A DNA stretch of 64,000 bases from Oceanisphaera litoralis (lineage in GTDB: Bacteria; Pseudomonadota; Gammaproteobacteria; Enterobacterales; Aeromonadaceae): contig NZ_JAFBBE010000010.1 of assembly GCF_016907015.1 (NCBI RefSeq), positions 1-64,000 on the forward strand. The letters are read 5' to 3'. The position numbers and the translations under genes are program-made. The number at the start of each line of letters is the position of its first letter. Position 1 is the stretch's first letter. The notes beneath the pieces were generated by a model. That model saw only the letters and a list, made by a program, of their open reading frames with translations, was not told where the DNA came from and searched no databases. Below, piece by piece: positions 1 through 10,296 of the stretch.

Positions 1-165
1 ATTCACTGGGCACAATCGGTCAATGAACGCACCGGCAGTAAGCTCATTGCCATTGATGGCAAGACCTTGCGGGGCTCATATAACCGTGAGGACAGCCGCT
101 CAGCCATCCACATGGTCAGCGCCTTTGCGGTCGATAACAAAACAGTGCCTATCTGGAGCAGGTGA
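1..165 (+). pseudogene. ISAs1-family transposase fragment
   Basis: The open frame enters from the left edge and ends at a TGA at 163-165. It contains AIDGKTLRGS followed by IHMVSAFA, which is the region around the first catalytic aspartate of ISAs1-family DDE transposases. Family-like sequence stops near KTV at about 147, where the usual LGQ continuation is replaced by PIWSR and a stop. The downstream catalytic parts are not found, so this copy is a broken remnant. The 5' part lies outside the window. Confidence 0.75.
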
Positions 166-182
166 TCATTGCCGGAATGGCG

Positions 183-317
183 TCATTGGGTGAAAAGTAA
201 ACATACGTGCTCTCGCCCTGGTAGCCCCCTCACCTGTCTGTGCATGGCATACCAGTCGATGGTGTGCCAGCTATCAGCCGGGTGGGAAAATGCAGGTACA
301 TGAACTTCAGTACTCAT
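183..317 (-). pseudogene. Truncated group II intron reverse transcriptase (N-terminus only)
   Basis: The frame begins with an ATG at 317 preceded by GAGGAGA. The motif WHTIDWYAMHRQVRGL resembles the extreme N-terminus of group II intron LtrA-type reverse transcriptases (W-x-x-I-D/N-W then R-x-V-R-x-L-Q). Family similarity stops at about 222 and unrelated residues run to a stop at 183. None of the polymerase, maturase or endonuclease domains remain, so it cannot be active. The call rests on a short motif plus the long structured region upstream of the start. Confidence 0.6.
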
Positions 318-1120
318 CTTGCTATTCTCCTCAGTGCTTTGTTTATGAAAGCCCCGAGCGAGAAACAGATGGATCAATCCCTTGCGGGAGTGAAATCTGC
401 TCCCGCAAGGGTTCTGGCGAAATCGGTTCTCGGCCGCTTCGCCACCTTTCATGTCACTGTGGGCGCTTTACACGCCTGCACACGATTAAAGACCTGTCGG
501 ACGTGGGCTCCCGTTTCCGGTGGAGGAACCTTTAACCCCCTATCCGCTCCATTACAGAACGGCATTCGCTTTTTCCGACTTCCCAAACCCGCACGTCCAA
601 CAGCGTCGATTGCTCTTCGCCTGCCCCAGGTCATTAAACCGGGGCGAAGGTACGGGGTTTCCGAGTTCCGTGCCGATGACACGAGTCACTTAGGTTCTGC
701 CAATACACCGAAGGCTTGATGGCAACGTATCCCCAGATGTAAGAGGGATAGCCAGCCTTGTACCTTTTGGTCAAAGCGCATCAGTAGCTTGCGCTCATTG
801 CGGTTGACGGTGCTTGTTAGCAGTTCACGTATGTTAACCATATGACCCAGCCTAGCCTCTCATCCGCCTGCTACTGGCGAAATCTCCGGCACACCTCGCG
901 ATGTAAACCGAACCCTTGCGGGGAGTACATTGTCAGGAAGCTTCGCACCCCACCGTTACCAGTGACGCACTATCCCTAGGCTACTGTTGGTTGCACAACA
1001 GGTTCCGCTCACCACACCGGCCAAGTTACTTTTAGCCGAGTATCGCGTGGAACAATCATCAGACACAGCTTCACACCGGCAGGTGCTTAGCTTTTGATAG
1101 ACACGGATATTCCCGTTACC
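183..1120 (-). mobile_element. Group II intron remnant, 5' RNA part with truncated RT
   Basis: Read on the minus strand, about 700-800 nt of non-coding, hairpin-rich DNA precedes the truncated reverse transcriptase start at 317. This matches the usual distance from an intron 5' end to its ORF in domain IV. A perfect 12-bp hairpin (arms 379-390 and 400-411) lies just upstream of the ORF. Domains V and VI should lie 3' of the ORF but are missing, because the element is cut at about 222. The 5' boundary is not certain; a GTGTG at about 1076 is one candidate, and the true end could lie between about 1040 and 1130. Confidence 0.5.
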
Positions 1121-1221
1121 TCACAACCTCAAATTTCGAGACTGCTTCAACGTGTATCATTCGCGTAATGCGGGGATACAGGCTCATCACCCATACCTGA
1201 ATTCGGTACTCCATACGGAGA

Positions 1222-1256
1222 CCGATATTCGGGCCTGGAACAAGCCTGAATATCGG
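1222..1256. terminator. Hairpin downstream of groEL, possible terminator
   Basis: The two 13-nt arms (1222-1234 and 1244-1256) pair with one wobble around a 9-nt loop. The hairpin lies about 110 bp past the groEL stop, so it may end groESL transcripts. The better T-run (GTTTTCTC) follows on the plus strand, so its direction is ambiguous. Nothing else is recognised between here and the groEL stop. Confidence 0.4.
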
Positions 1257-1368
1257 GTTTTCTCAAATACTATTTTCTGCTGGAAATGGCAGTGACCACC
1301 ACCTAAAAGTTAGTGATCACTTCGGGTGTAACCCAGCCAGGCTAGCTACCTGCGCGACTCTCGTCGCA

Positions 1369-3018
<1,650 letters not shown>

Positions 3019-3049
3019 TCATATTCCTTGAAGTAGATAAACCGGATGA

Positions 3050-3340
3050 TTATTCGACGATAGCCAGAATGTCGTTTTCGGACAGGATCAGTACTTCCTG
3101 ACCGTCCAGCTTCTCGGTTTTCACACCGAAGCCTTCGTTGAAAATAACCTTGTCACCCACTTTGACGGACACGGCCTTGACTTCACCATTGTCCAGGGTG
3201 CGGCCATTACCTACCGCCAGCACCTCACCACGGGTGGACTTTTCGGCGGCAGACCCGGTCAAAACGATGCCTCCGGCAGATTTTGACTCGGCTTCAATAC
3301 GCTTGATAATAACGCGATCGTGCAATGGACGAATGTTCAT
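3050..3340 (-). CDS. groES: Co-chaperonin GroES
   Basis: This is the heptameric lid of the GroEL folding chamber. It has the standard 96 residues, begins [14 protein letters not shown], and has the mobile loop around [10 protein letters not shown] that docks on GroEL. The start is supported by AGGAGAG about seven bases upstream. It is the first gene of the groES-groEL operon, with a sigma-32-type promoter upstream. Confidence 0.99.
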   Translation of the reverse strand: MNIRPLHDRVIIKRIEAESKSAGGIVLTGSAAEKSTRGEVLAVGNGRTLDNGEVKAVSVKVGDKVIFNEGFGVKTEKLDGQEVLILSENDILAIVE

Positions 3341-3415
3341 CGATAACTCTCCTGATGAGTGTTGTTACCTAGTGATATAAACGGCCGGCGGCCGCAAATT
3401 GTTACGCTGTCCTTC

Positions 3416-3444
3416 TATATGGGAGCGCATTCCCCCCCTTCAAG
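3416..3444 (-). promoter_or_regulatory. Sigma-32 (RpoH) heat-shock promoter of groESL
   Basis: On the minus strand CTTGAAG (3444-3438) is followed, after 13 bases, by TCCCATATA (3424-3416). This closely fits the sigma-32 consensus CTTGAAA-N13/14-CCCCATNTA. It lies about 75 bp upstream of the groES start. The spacer contains most of a run of seven G. Confidence 0.85.
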
Positions 3445-3538
3445 GGCCAACACATAAATTTTTTTTAAAGCGCGCCCGGCGGCGGTATCATGGGCCTCGC
3501 CTCTGCAGGGCCGACTCACTCACTTCAAGAGAGCATTA

Positions 3539-4891
3539 GTGGTACCACACAATTCGCTGCTGACTGCCCCCATAGGCCCGCAACTGGCCAGAATGGCCGG
3601 TCCCATGGCGCTCGGCATCGTCGCCATTCAGGCCTTCAATCTGGTTGATATCTTTTTCATCGGCCTGCTCGGTACCGATGCCCTGGCGGCCATCAGCTTT
3701 ACCTTTCCGGTTACCTTCGTGGTGATTTCGCTGGCCATGGGACTGGGCGCGGGGTTGTCCGCCTGCCTGGGCCAGGCGCTGGGCGCCGGCAACCGGCAGG
3801 AGGCCGCCCAGTTTACCAGTCACAGCCTGCTGCTTGCGCTGCTGTTGGCACTGCTGCTGGCCGCGCTGGGCGCCACCACCATAGACCCCCTGTTCCGGCT
3901 GCTGGGCGCGACCGATACCCTGCTGACGCCGATCCACGACTATATGCTGATCTGGTATCTGACCATGCCGCTGCTGGTGCTGCCCATGGTGGGCAATGCG
4001 GCCATTCGCGCCACCGGCGATACCCGCACCCCCAGCCTGGTGATGATGGTGGCCGGCCTGGTCAACGGTCTGCTCGACCCCTTGCTTATCTTCGGATTCG
4101 GACCCTTTCCCGAGCTGGGCATCAGGGGCGCGGCCATTGCGTCGGCCTGCTCCTGGCTGATGGCCACCCTCGTCGGACTCTGGCTGTTGTGGCGCCGGGA
4201 GCGATTGCTGCTCTGGCCCTGGCTGCGAAGGGAGCGTGCGATCCCGCACTGGCGTCAGCTGTTGCAGGTGGCCATTCCGGCCTCCTTTACCAACCTGCTC
4301 AATCCGCTCACCACGGCGGTGCTGATGATGATACTGGCCGGGCTGGGCAAGGAAGCGGTTGCCGCCTACGGGGCCGCCTCGCGCATCGAGGCACTGCTGC
4401 TGATTGTCATGATGGCGCTGAGCTCGGTACTGGCGCCCTTTATTTCCCAGAATACCGGGGCCGGTCTGCATGAGCGCAGCCGGCAGGCCCTGCTGCTGTC
4501 GATGCGCTTCGCGCTGGTTTTTCAACTGCTGGTGTTCGGGCTGCTGTGGTGGCTGGCGCCCTGGCTGGCGCGCCAGTTTACCGACAACGCCGAGGTCAGC
4601 CGGTACCTGACGTTTTATCTGCGATTGGTGCCATTGGGATATGGGTTGCAGGGCTGTTTCATGCTGCTGGCATCGGCCCTGAACGGGCTGCGGGTCTCGA
4701 GTATTTCACTGCTGCTCAACGGTATCCGGCTGTTCGGCCTGCTGCTGCCCCTGGCCTGGCTGGGCAACCGCTGGCAGGGTGAGATCGGCGTCTTCACCGG
4801 TATGCTGGTGGCCAACCTGCTGGCGGGCGTCATCGCCTGTGGTTTCGCCTGGCGGCGCTTCCCCTGGAAGATCAATCACCCGACAAGCTAA
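3539..4891 (+). CDS. MATE family efflux transporter
   Basis: This is a cation-coupled multidrug or metabolite exporter of the inner membrane. The 450 residues are almost entirely hydrophobic and form about 12 membrane segments in two similar halves, as in MatE proteins. An early MALGIVAIQAFNLVDIFFIG-like segment and a mid-protein NPLTTAVLM segment fit the family. The start is a GTG preceded by AAGAGAG. The gene is divergent from groES. The substrate cannot be told from sequence. Confidence 0.9.
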   Translation: MVPHNSLLTAPIGPQLARMAGPMALGIVAIQAFNLVDIFFIGLLGTDALAAISFTFPVTFVVISLAMGLGAGLSACLGQALGAGNRQEAAQFTSHSLLLALLLALLLAALGATTIDPLFRLLGATDTLLTPIHDYMLIWYLTMPLLVLPMVGNAAIRATGDTRTPSLVMMVAGLVNGLLDPLLIFGFGPFPELGIRGAAIASACSWLMATLVGLWLLWRRERLLLWPWLRRERAIPHWRQLLQVAIPASFTNLLNPLTTAVLMMILAGLGKEAVAAYGAASRIEALLLIVMMALSSVLAPFISQNTGAGLHERSRQALLLSMRFALVFQLLVFGLLWWLAPWLARQFTDNAEVSRYLTFYLRLVPLGYGLQGCFMLLASALNGLRVSSISLLLNGIRLFGLLLPLAWLGNRWQGEIGVFTGMLVANLLAGVIACGFAWRRFPWKINHPTS

Positions 4892-4923
4892 AGCGGTAAG
4901 CCATAGGCTTTCAGCCATGTTGA

Positions 4924-5424
4924 TTATTTGTCATCGTCCTTGCGCTGGAACTCGCCGTCGAAGGTGGTGCCTTCTTCATCTTTTTCCGAGTGCCGGCCCA
5001 GCCGCTCCTGATGAATGCGGGTTTCGCTGTATTCATGATATTCGGCGGTAAAGGTATGGCCCTTGCCTCCGCGTACGTGCGCCTTGCTTATGAAACACTC
5101 GATCAGGGCGGCGCGTACCGGCGGCAGCAGCAGCAAGAGGCCGCCCAGATCCGACACGAAGCCCGGCAGCAGCAGCAGGACACCACTCATGGCCAGCATG
5201 ATGCCGGCCAGCATTTCCCGGGCCGGGGCCTCGCCCAGATTCACCTTGCGCTGGGCTTCCATCAGGGTCTGTACGCCCTGAATGCGCACCAGGCTGATGC
5301 CGACCACGGCGGTCAGTATGATCAGCGCCAGGGTACTCCAGGCGCCGATGGCCGATCCCACCTCGATGAAAACAAAAATTTCCAGCAGGGTGGCGCCGAC
5401 AAACATCAAGAAAATCTTACCCAC
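4924..5424 (-). CDS. fxsA: FxsA family membrane protein
   Basis: This is a small inner-membrane protein. E. coli FxsA, when overproduced, relieves exclusion of phage T7 by the F plasmid; its normal role is unclear. The 166 residues begin with hydrophobic segments, including IFVFIEVGSAIGAW and an LLLLPGFVSDLGGLLLLLP stretch typical of FxsA, and end in a charged cytoplasmic tail. In E. coli fxsA lies near groES and dsbD, and that neighbourhood is preserved here. Confidence 0.92.
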   Translation of the reverse strand: MGKIFLMFVGATLLEIFVFIEVGSAIGAWSTLALIILTAVVGISLVRIQGVQTLMEAQRKVNLGEAPAREMLAGIMLAMSGVLLLLPGFVSDLGGLLLLLPPVRAALIECFISKAHVRGGKGHTFTAEYHEYSETRIHQERLGRHSEKDEEGTTFDGEFQRKDDDK

Positions 5425-5592
5425 TAAAACCTCATCTTCGCCTGCATTGGCGATTTATCTGGGTGAAACCATCAAGATGGGGGCGAACCGCGTTATTTTC
5501 AAATCATACATCGCGATGATTTTAGTCCGGGGCGGCGCTATAGTAATCTTCGCTCGGTTCTCTCTGCCGCCACCATAACCCCAAGGTGATCC

Positions 5593-6069
5593 ATGTTGCG
5601 TATACCGCTGTTACTTCTAACCTCGGCACTGATGTCGCTCCCGAGTCAGGCCGGGGTGCTGGAATGGCTGGGCCTGCGTCCGGAGCCGGCGGCATCCGGC
5701 TCCTCTTTTTTGCCCGTCGAGCAGGCCTTTGTGCTCAGCAGCAGGCAGACGCCTTCCGGCCTGTTGCTGGAGTTTACCATTGCGCCCGGCTATTACCTTT
5801 ATCGCCAGCGATTGTCGGTATCGCCTCACAATACCCGTTTCGGCGACTGGGAGCTCCCCGCCGGCACCCCGCACGAGGACGAATATTTCGGCAAAAGCCA
5901 GGTCTATTACCAGCGGCTCGAGCTGACCATACCACTGCAGCAGGTGGCGCCAGACGGCCGGGCCGAGCTCCGCTACCAGGGCTGTACCAGCGGCCTCTGC
6001 TATGCCCCCCAGCAGATCAGCATTCCCCTGGTCCCCGCGTTAATGGGGCGCAACGGCCTTGATGGATGA
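5593..6069 (+). CDS. Orphan DsbD N-terminal (alpha) domain, periplasmic
   Basis: The 158-residue product matches only the periplasmic N-terminal domain of DsbD, which passes electrons to periplasmic partners such as DsbC. Residues 1-20 form a Sec signal peptide ending SQA. The redox pair is present as C131 and C136 in YQGCTSGLCYAPQ, with one residue less between the cysteines than in E. coli. DsbD is normally about 570 residues with eight membrane helices and a C-terminal thioredoxin domain, all absent here. The stop overlaps the next start by 4 bp (ATGA), so there is no hidden continuation. It may need another membrane partner, or be a relic of dsbD kept at its ancestral place. Confidence 0.85.
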   Translation: MLRIPLLLLTSALMSLPSQAGVLEWLGLRPEPAASGSSFLPVEQAFVLSSRQTPSGLLLEFTIAPGYYLYRQRLSVSPHNTRFGDWELPAGTPHEDEYFGKSQVYYQRLELTIPLQQVAPDGRAELRYQGCTSGLCYAPQQISIPLVPALMGRNGLDG

Positions 6070-6434
6070 GTATTATCTTCGACGGTCACCGCATGAAGGA
6101 TGAGTACGGTGTGAATGACGAGGCCCCCGACAACCCGGCTCCGCCCTGGCACCTTTACCTGCTGCGCTGTCGTGACGGCAGCTTCTATGCGGGTATCAGC
6201 CTGGATCCGGTGCGCCGCTGCAAAGAGCACAACCAGCAAATCTCGCGCGCCTCCCGTTATGTCTGGTCTCGCCGCCCGGCCGAGCTGGTGTGGCAACGCA
6301 CTGTGGCCAGCCAGTCCGTGGCGCTCCAGCTGGAATACCGCCTGAAGCGACTGAGCAAGGCGCATAAAGAACGGCTATTGCAGGACGACCACGGCTGGGT
6401 GGCGCTGCAGACCAAAATAAAAACGGCGCCCTGA
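6066..6434 (+). CDS. GIY-YIG nuclease superfamily protein (YhbQ/UPF0213-like)
   Basis: This is a small stand-alone GIY-YIG domain of 122 residues. The signature appears as YLL (31-33) and FYAGI (40-44), followed by the helix with R50 and the KEHN motif. YhbQ-type proteins are linked to DNA repair in E. coli, but the substrate here is unknown. The start overlaps the upstream stop (ATGA), suggesting translational coupling. A later ATG at 6093 is also possible. The stop codon lies inside the following terminator hairpin. Confidence 0.87.
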   Translation: MSIIFDGHRMKDEYGVNDEAPDNPAPPWHLYLLRCRDGSFYAGISLDPVRRCKEHNQQISRASRYVWSRRPAELVWQRTVASQSVALQLEYRLKRLSKAHKERLLQDDHGWVALQTKIKTAP

Positions 6435-6446
6435 GGCGCCGTTTTT
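6420..6446. terminator. Bidirectional rho-independent terminator
   Basis: AAAACGGCGCC and GGCGCCGTTTTT form an 11-bp stem around CTGA, with A and T runs on both sides. It separates the GIY-YIG gene from the convergent FKBP gene. Confidence 0.9.
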
Positions 6447-6450
6447 CCCC

Positions 6451-7242
6451 TTACTCCGCGACCGGAGCGTCGGATTCGGCTTCGGCTTCGGGCTGCTCGG
6501 TTGCCTTGATATCCAGCAACTCGACTTCGAATACCAGTACCGCATTGCCGGGGATGCTACCGGCGCCAGATTCGCCATAACCCAGAGAGGCCGGGATAAA
6601 CAGCTTGTACTTGGAACCCACCGGCATCAGCTGTACGCCTTCGGTCCAGCCCGGGATCACCTGATTCAGGGGGAAGCTTACCGGCTCGCCACGCTCTACC
6701 GAGCTGTCGAAGGTGGTACCGTCAGCCAGGGTGCCGGTGTAGTGCACCGTTACCACGTCTTCGGCCACCGGCTTGGCGCCGTTGCCTTCGGTCAGCACTT
6801 CGTACTGCAAGCCCGACTCGGTGACGGTCACGCCGTCACGCTTGGCGTTTTCTTCCAGAAACTTCCTGCCCTCTTCCAGGGTGGTCGCCGCCTGCTCCTT
6901 GGCCTGGGTTTCGATCAGCTCATTGATGTGCTCGTCATAAGCCGTCAGCGCGGCCTGAATTTCTTCGTCGCTCATCTGACCCGCATCGGAGAAACCGTCC
7001 TTGACGCCCCGGAGTATGGTGTCGTTATCCAGCTCGACACCCAGCTCCTGCTGTTTTTCCAGCGTGGAGCCGATGTAGCGCCCCATGGACAGGCCGATGG
7101 CGTAGGCTGACTTGGCTTCGAAGCTTTCCAGCTCCGGCGCCGCTTCAACTGCCGTTGGGGCAGACGCCTGCTCTTCCTTACAACCACTCAGACCCACCAA
7201 CACCGCAGAGGCCAGCAAACTGACTTGTAACAGTTTTTTCAT
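6451..7242 (-). CDS. fkpA: FKBP-type peptidyl-prolyl isomerase, FkpA-like lipoprotein
   Basis: This is an envelope proline isomerase and chaperone. The 263 residues have a lipoprotein signal with lipobox LSGC (C21), an N-terminal FkpA-type dimerisation region containing YAIGLSMGRYIGS, and a C-terminal FKBP domain with VTVHYTGTL, GWTEGVQLM and YGESGAGSIPGN. A short acidic tail follows. Classical E. coli FkpA has a cleaved signal rather than a lipobox; anchoring by lipid is inferred here. It is divergent from the WD40-slyX pair, close to the E. coli slyX/fkpA arrangement. Confidence 0.92.
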   Translation of the reverse strand: MKKLLQVSLLASAVLVGLSGCKEEQASAPTAVEAAPELESFEAKSAYAIGLSMGRYIGSTLEKQQELGVELDNDTILRGVKDGFSDAGQMSDEEIQAALTAYDEHINELIETQAKEQAATTLEEGRKFLEENAKRDGVTVTESGLQYEVLTEGNGAKPVAEDVVTVHYTGTLADGTTFDSSVERGEPVSFPLNQVIPGWTEGVQLMPVGSKYKLFIPASLGYGESGAGSIPGNAVLVFEVELLDIKATEQPEAEAESDAPVAE

Positions 7243-7271
7243 TATTCACTCCAGAACAGGGGAAAAATACC

Positions 7272-8357
7272 ATGGAAAATGAGATGCTTATCAATCCGGA
7301 CCTATACTACCGTTTCACCTTGCCGATGCGAAAGCCCAAGCTCATAAAAATGCCCTCCAACCTGCCGATGGTGACGCTGTGCGTCATATTTTTGCTGATC
7401 TCGGGTTGCGATACGGGCGACACCCCGGTGACCCAGAGCCGTTACGCCGAGGGCACAGTGCTGGCGGCACAAACCAGTGCCGATGGCCGCTTTACCCTGG
7501 TCGCCACCGGCCCCAGCCCGGTGCAGGTGTGGCAGCGAGGCAAAGACGAACCGCTTTACCACTGGTACCAGGGCGAAACCACCGATGATATTCTGCTGTT
7601 GGCCATCTCCCCCGATGGCCACAGCGCCGCCACGGCCAGCATAGACACGGTCGCCGTCTGGTCGCTGCAGAGCGGTCGGAATGCCGGCTTCTATCAGCTG
7701 AATAACTCCCTGCGCGCCCTGGCACTGGCCAACAATGGCCACAGCCTGCTGCTCGGTTACCACAACGGTGAAGTCGAATATGTCGATCTGCAAAGCGGCC
7801 GTCGGCTCTTGTTCATGGGGCACCGGCTCGGGGGCGAAAACAGCCGCATCAATTCGGTGGACTTATCCGCCAACGGCCGTTATGCCCTCAGCGCCAGCCA
7901 GAATGGCCAGGTCCTGTTATGGCAAACCACCGACGCCGCCATCCTCAGTCGCTGGCAGCATGAGAACAGCATCAGCCTGGTGCGCCTGGATAGCAGCGGA
8001 CGCCTCGCCTTCAGTGCCGATGCCCAGGGCCAGGGGCAGTTGCATCGGCTGCCATCGGGAGCATTGCTGTCCAGTCTTCAGGTGCCTTATCGCGGCCAGA
8101 CCTTTATCAGCGCCCGGCTGGATTCGAGCAACAATCGACTGCTGACCGGCAGCACCTCCCGTCGCCTGGAACTGTGGCAACTGGACGATGGCAAGCAACT
8201 ACAACAGTGGTCCGTCGGCCTGCATACCAAGCTGCGCCCCGCCAGCGCCATGGTGTATGACGTGGCCTTTATCGATCAACAGCATATTTACAGCGTCAGC
8301 TCCGCCGGCTTCGGTGAAACCTGGACCATAGACTCAAGAGAACAGCATCATGAATGA
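7272..8357 (+). CDS. WD40-repeat lipoprotein
   Basis: This 361-residue protein appears to be a WD40 propeller anchored in the envelope. Repeats recur about every 40 residues and contain [28 protein letters not shown] and [20 protein letters not shown] hydrophobic stretch ending LLISGC is a lipobox. The chosen ATG has a good AGGGG upstream but leaves a long pre-signal segment. Starts at 7326 or 7350 would give a more usual lipoprotein signal but lack a clear ribosome site. It overlaps slyX by 8 bp, so they are probably co-transcribed. Its partner is unknown. Confidence 0.82.
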   Translation: MENEMLINPDLYYRFTLPMRKPKLIKMPSNLPMVTLCVIFLLISGCDTGDTPVTQSRYAEGTVLAAQTSADGRFTLVATGPSPVQVWQRGKDEPLYHWYQGETTDDILLLAISPDGHSAATASIDTVAVWSLQSGRNAGFYQLNNSLRALALANNGHSLLLGYHNGEVEYVDLQSGRRLLFMGHRLGGENSRINSVDLSANGRYALSASQNGQVLLWQTTDAAILSRWQHENSISLVRLDSSGRLAFSADAQGQGQLHRLPSGALLSSLQVPYRGQTFISARLDSSNNRLLTGSTSRRLELWQLDDGKQLQQWSVGLHTKLRPASAMVYDVAFIDQQHIYSVSSAGFGETWTIDSREQHHE

Positions 8358-8565
8358 AGACATACTCCACCGCCTGGAGCAGCTGGAAACCCGGCTGGCC
8401 TTTCAGGACGACACCATAGAGCAATTGAACCTGGAGGTGACCGCCCTGGGCGCCGAAGCCGCCCGGCTCAAGAGCCAGCTCAGCCTGATGGTGAAAAAAC
8501 TGAAGGAATTGCAGCCGGGAGAAGTCGCCAGCCAGGAAGAAGAAACCCCGCCGCCACATTATTGA
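8350..8565 (+). CDS. slyX: SlyX family protein
   Basis: This short 71-residue coiled-coil protein of unknown role contains the SlyX pattern [20 protein letters not shown] followed by a second heptad helix and ends in PPPHY. E. coli SlyX (72 residues) is also encoded beside slyD and fkpA. It overlaps the WD40 lipoprotein gene. Here slyX is separated from slyD by about 14 kb of other genes. Confidence 0.93.
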   Translation: MNEDILHRLEQLETRLAFQDDTIEQLNLEVTALGAEAARLKSQLSLMVKKLKELQPGEVASQEEETPPPHY

Positions 8566-8658
8566 AATCAGACGAAGCCGAGCCGGAGGGGCCTGCTCCC
8601 GGTTCGGGTATTGCTGTCTTGCGTACCGACATCACCCTATATCTAGGGTCTGGCGCTT

Positions 8659-8693
8659 AAAAAAAAGCAGGATGACCACCGCCATCCTGCTTT
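8659..8693 (-). terminator. Terminator of the uronate operon
   Basis: AAGCAGGATG and CATCCTGCTT pair around ACCACCGC. On the minus strand the hairpin is followed by eight T. It lies just after eda. Confidence 0.9.
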
Positions 8694-8717
8694 ATGCGCT
8701 CGATTCAGGGACTCGTA

Positions 8718-9344
8718 TTATTCAACCAGTTTGACCGCCTCACGGGTCAGGCGGGCAATTTCATCCCACTGACCGGCATTGACCAGCGCCTTGTCCACCA
8801 TCCAGGAACCGCCACAGGCGATCACGCCGGGGATGGCCAGGTAATCCTTGATGTTGTTGGCATTCACACCGCCGGTGGGCATGATTTTCAGCTGGTTGAA
8901 GGGACCGAGCAGGGCCTTGATCATCTTGACGCCACCGGACGCTTCCGCCGGGAAGAACTTGACCGTGGTCAGGCCCATCTCCAGGGCGGCTTCGATGGTG
9001 CTGGGGTTGTTGGTACCCGGAATAATCGGAATATCCAGCTCCTGGCAGGCCCTGACCGTATTCGGGTTGAAGCCCGGAGACACGATAAAGCTGGCACCGG
9101 CCTCCTTGGCCGCCACCACCTGCTCACGAGTGAGCACGGTACCGGCGCCGATCAGCATATCGGGCTGGGCCTCACGCAACAGGCGAATCGCCTCCACCGC
9201 CGCGTCGGAGCGGAAAGTAATTTCCGCGGCCGGCAGGCCATTCTCCGCCAGCACCTTGCCCAGGGGAACAATATCCTCGGCCTTGTCGAGGACGATAACC
9301 GGCAGTATTTTCAGCGCGGCAATCTGTTCAACTAACGTACTCAT
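8718..9344 (-). CDS. eda: KDPG/KHG aldolase (bifunctional)
   Basis: The enzyme cleaves 2-keto-3-deoxy-6-phosphogluconate to pyruvate and glyceraldehyde-3-phosphate, the last step of glucuronate breakdown. The Schiff-base lysine lies in the motif TVKFFPAEA, and EITFRSD and GAGTVLT are present. The start at MSTLVEQ is chosen because AAGGAAT lies eight bases upstream; it gives 208 residues. It begins one base after the kdgK stop and is the last gene of the uronate operon. Confidence 0.96.
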   Translation of the reverse strand: MSTLVEQIAALKILPVIVLDKAEDIVPLGKVLAENGLPAAEITFRSDAAVEAIRLLREAQPDMLIGAGTVLTREQVVAAKEAGASFIVSPGFNPNTVRACQELDIPIIPGTNNPSTIEAALEMGLTTVKFFPAEASGGVKMIKALLGPFNQLKIMPTGGVNANNIKDYLAIPGVIACGGSWMVDKALVNAGQWDEIARLTREAVKLVE

Positions 9345-9345
9345 G

Positions 9346-10296
9346 TTAAGCATTCCTTGTGGTCGTAAATAGTACATCCGCGGTAGCCGATGCGGGAATA
9401 ATGGCGCCTTTATGCTGGATCACGATACCAGCCAGTCGATGCCCCTGGCGGCAACTCTCGGCAGCCGGCAGATCCTGCAGGTATCCCGCCAGAAAACCGG
9501 CATTGAAGGCATCGCCGGCCGAGGTGGTATCCACCACCCGGGCAACGGGCGTGGTACCAATCAGCTCGGCCTGGCCGCTCGCGGCCTCACCATACAGACA
9601 ACCTTCGGCACCCAGCTTGAGCACCGCTTTTTTTACTCCCTGACGGTAGAGTCGGCTCAGGGCAGCTTCCGGTACCTCATCACCCCAGATGGCCTGTTCA
9701 TCATCAAAGGTCAGCAATGCCAGCTCGGTAAAGGACAGGATCTCGCCATAGGCGGCCCGGGTTTCTTCCAGATCCTGCCACAGGGCGGGACGGTAATTGC
9801 TATCGAAGGCAATGGCCACCCCCTGCTGCGACAGGCTTTTCAGCAGGGAAAGCAGGCGGGCCCGGTCTTCCGCCGGCAGTATCGCCAGGCTGATCCCGCT
9901 CAGATACACCAGATCGCAGCCGGCCAGGTGGGCAGCGATGGTATCGAAGTCCGGGTGTTGCAGCAGGTAACGGGCCGCAGACTGGTTGCGCCAGTAAAGA
10001 AAGGTGCGCTCCCCCTGCTCGTCCAGCTGGATCAGGTACAGACCCGGCTGACGTTGCTCATCACGCAATACATGGTCGGTATTGAGCCCTTCCTGCTGCC
10101 AGCGGGCCACCATGCCCCGGCTCAGCGCATCGGTACCCATGGCGGTAATGTAATCGATATTGACCGCCTCACCGGCGGTACGGGCAAGATAGACGGCGGT
10201 GTTCAGGCTGTCGCCACCATAGGTCTGCTGCATGGCGCCAAAGGGGGCGCCGTTCAGCTCGATCATGCACTCGCCGATAATGGCAATGCGTTTCAT
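9346..10296 (-). CDS. kdgK: 2-keto-3-deoxygluconate kinase
   Basis: This PfkB-family sugar kinase phosphorylates KDG to KDPG with ATP. The start [14 protein letters not shown] gives 316 residues and overlaps the uxaC stop by 4 bp (ATGA); a longer upstream frame is not supported. The substrate-binding [13 protein letters not shown] motif and the C-terminal PfkB signature [13 protein letters not shown] (catalytic Asp near residue 260) are intact. It sits between uxaC and eda. Confidence 0.95.
   Translation of the reverse strand: MKRIAIIGECMIELNGAPFGAMQQTYGGDSLNTAVYLARTAGEAVNIDYITAMGTDALSRGMVARWQQEGLNTDHVLRDEQRQPGLYLIQLDEQGERTFLYWRNQSAARYLLQHPDFDTIAAHLAGCDLVYLSGISLAILPAEDRARLLSLLKSLSQQGVAIAFDSNYRPALWQDLEETRAAYGEILSFTELALLTFDDEQAIWGDEVPEAALSRLYRQGVKKAVLKLGAEGCLYGEAASGQAELIGTTPVARVVDTTSAGDAFNAGFLAGYLQDLPAAESCRQGHRLAGIVIQHKGAIIPASATADVLFTTTRNA

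Noticed and set aside
240..719. Plus-strand frame of 159 codons in the mobile debris
   Set aside because: It lies antisense to the group II intron RNA. Similar spurious frames are often annotated over such introns.
6069..6434. Frameshifted remainder of dsbD downstream of the orphan domain
   Set aside because: The following DNA is fully occupied by an intact GIY-YIG gene, with no DsbD membrane or thioredoxin motif in any frame.
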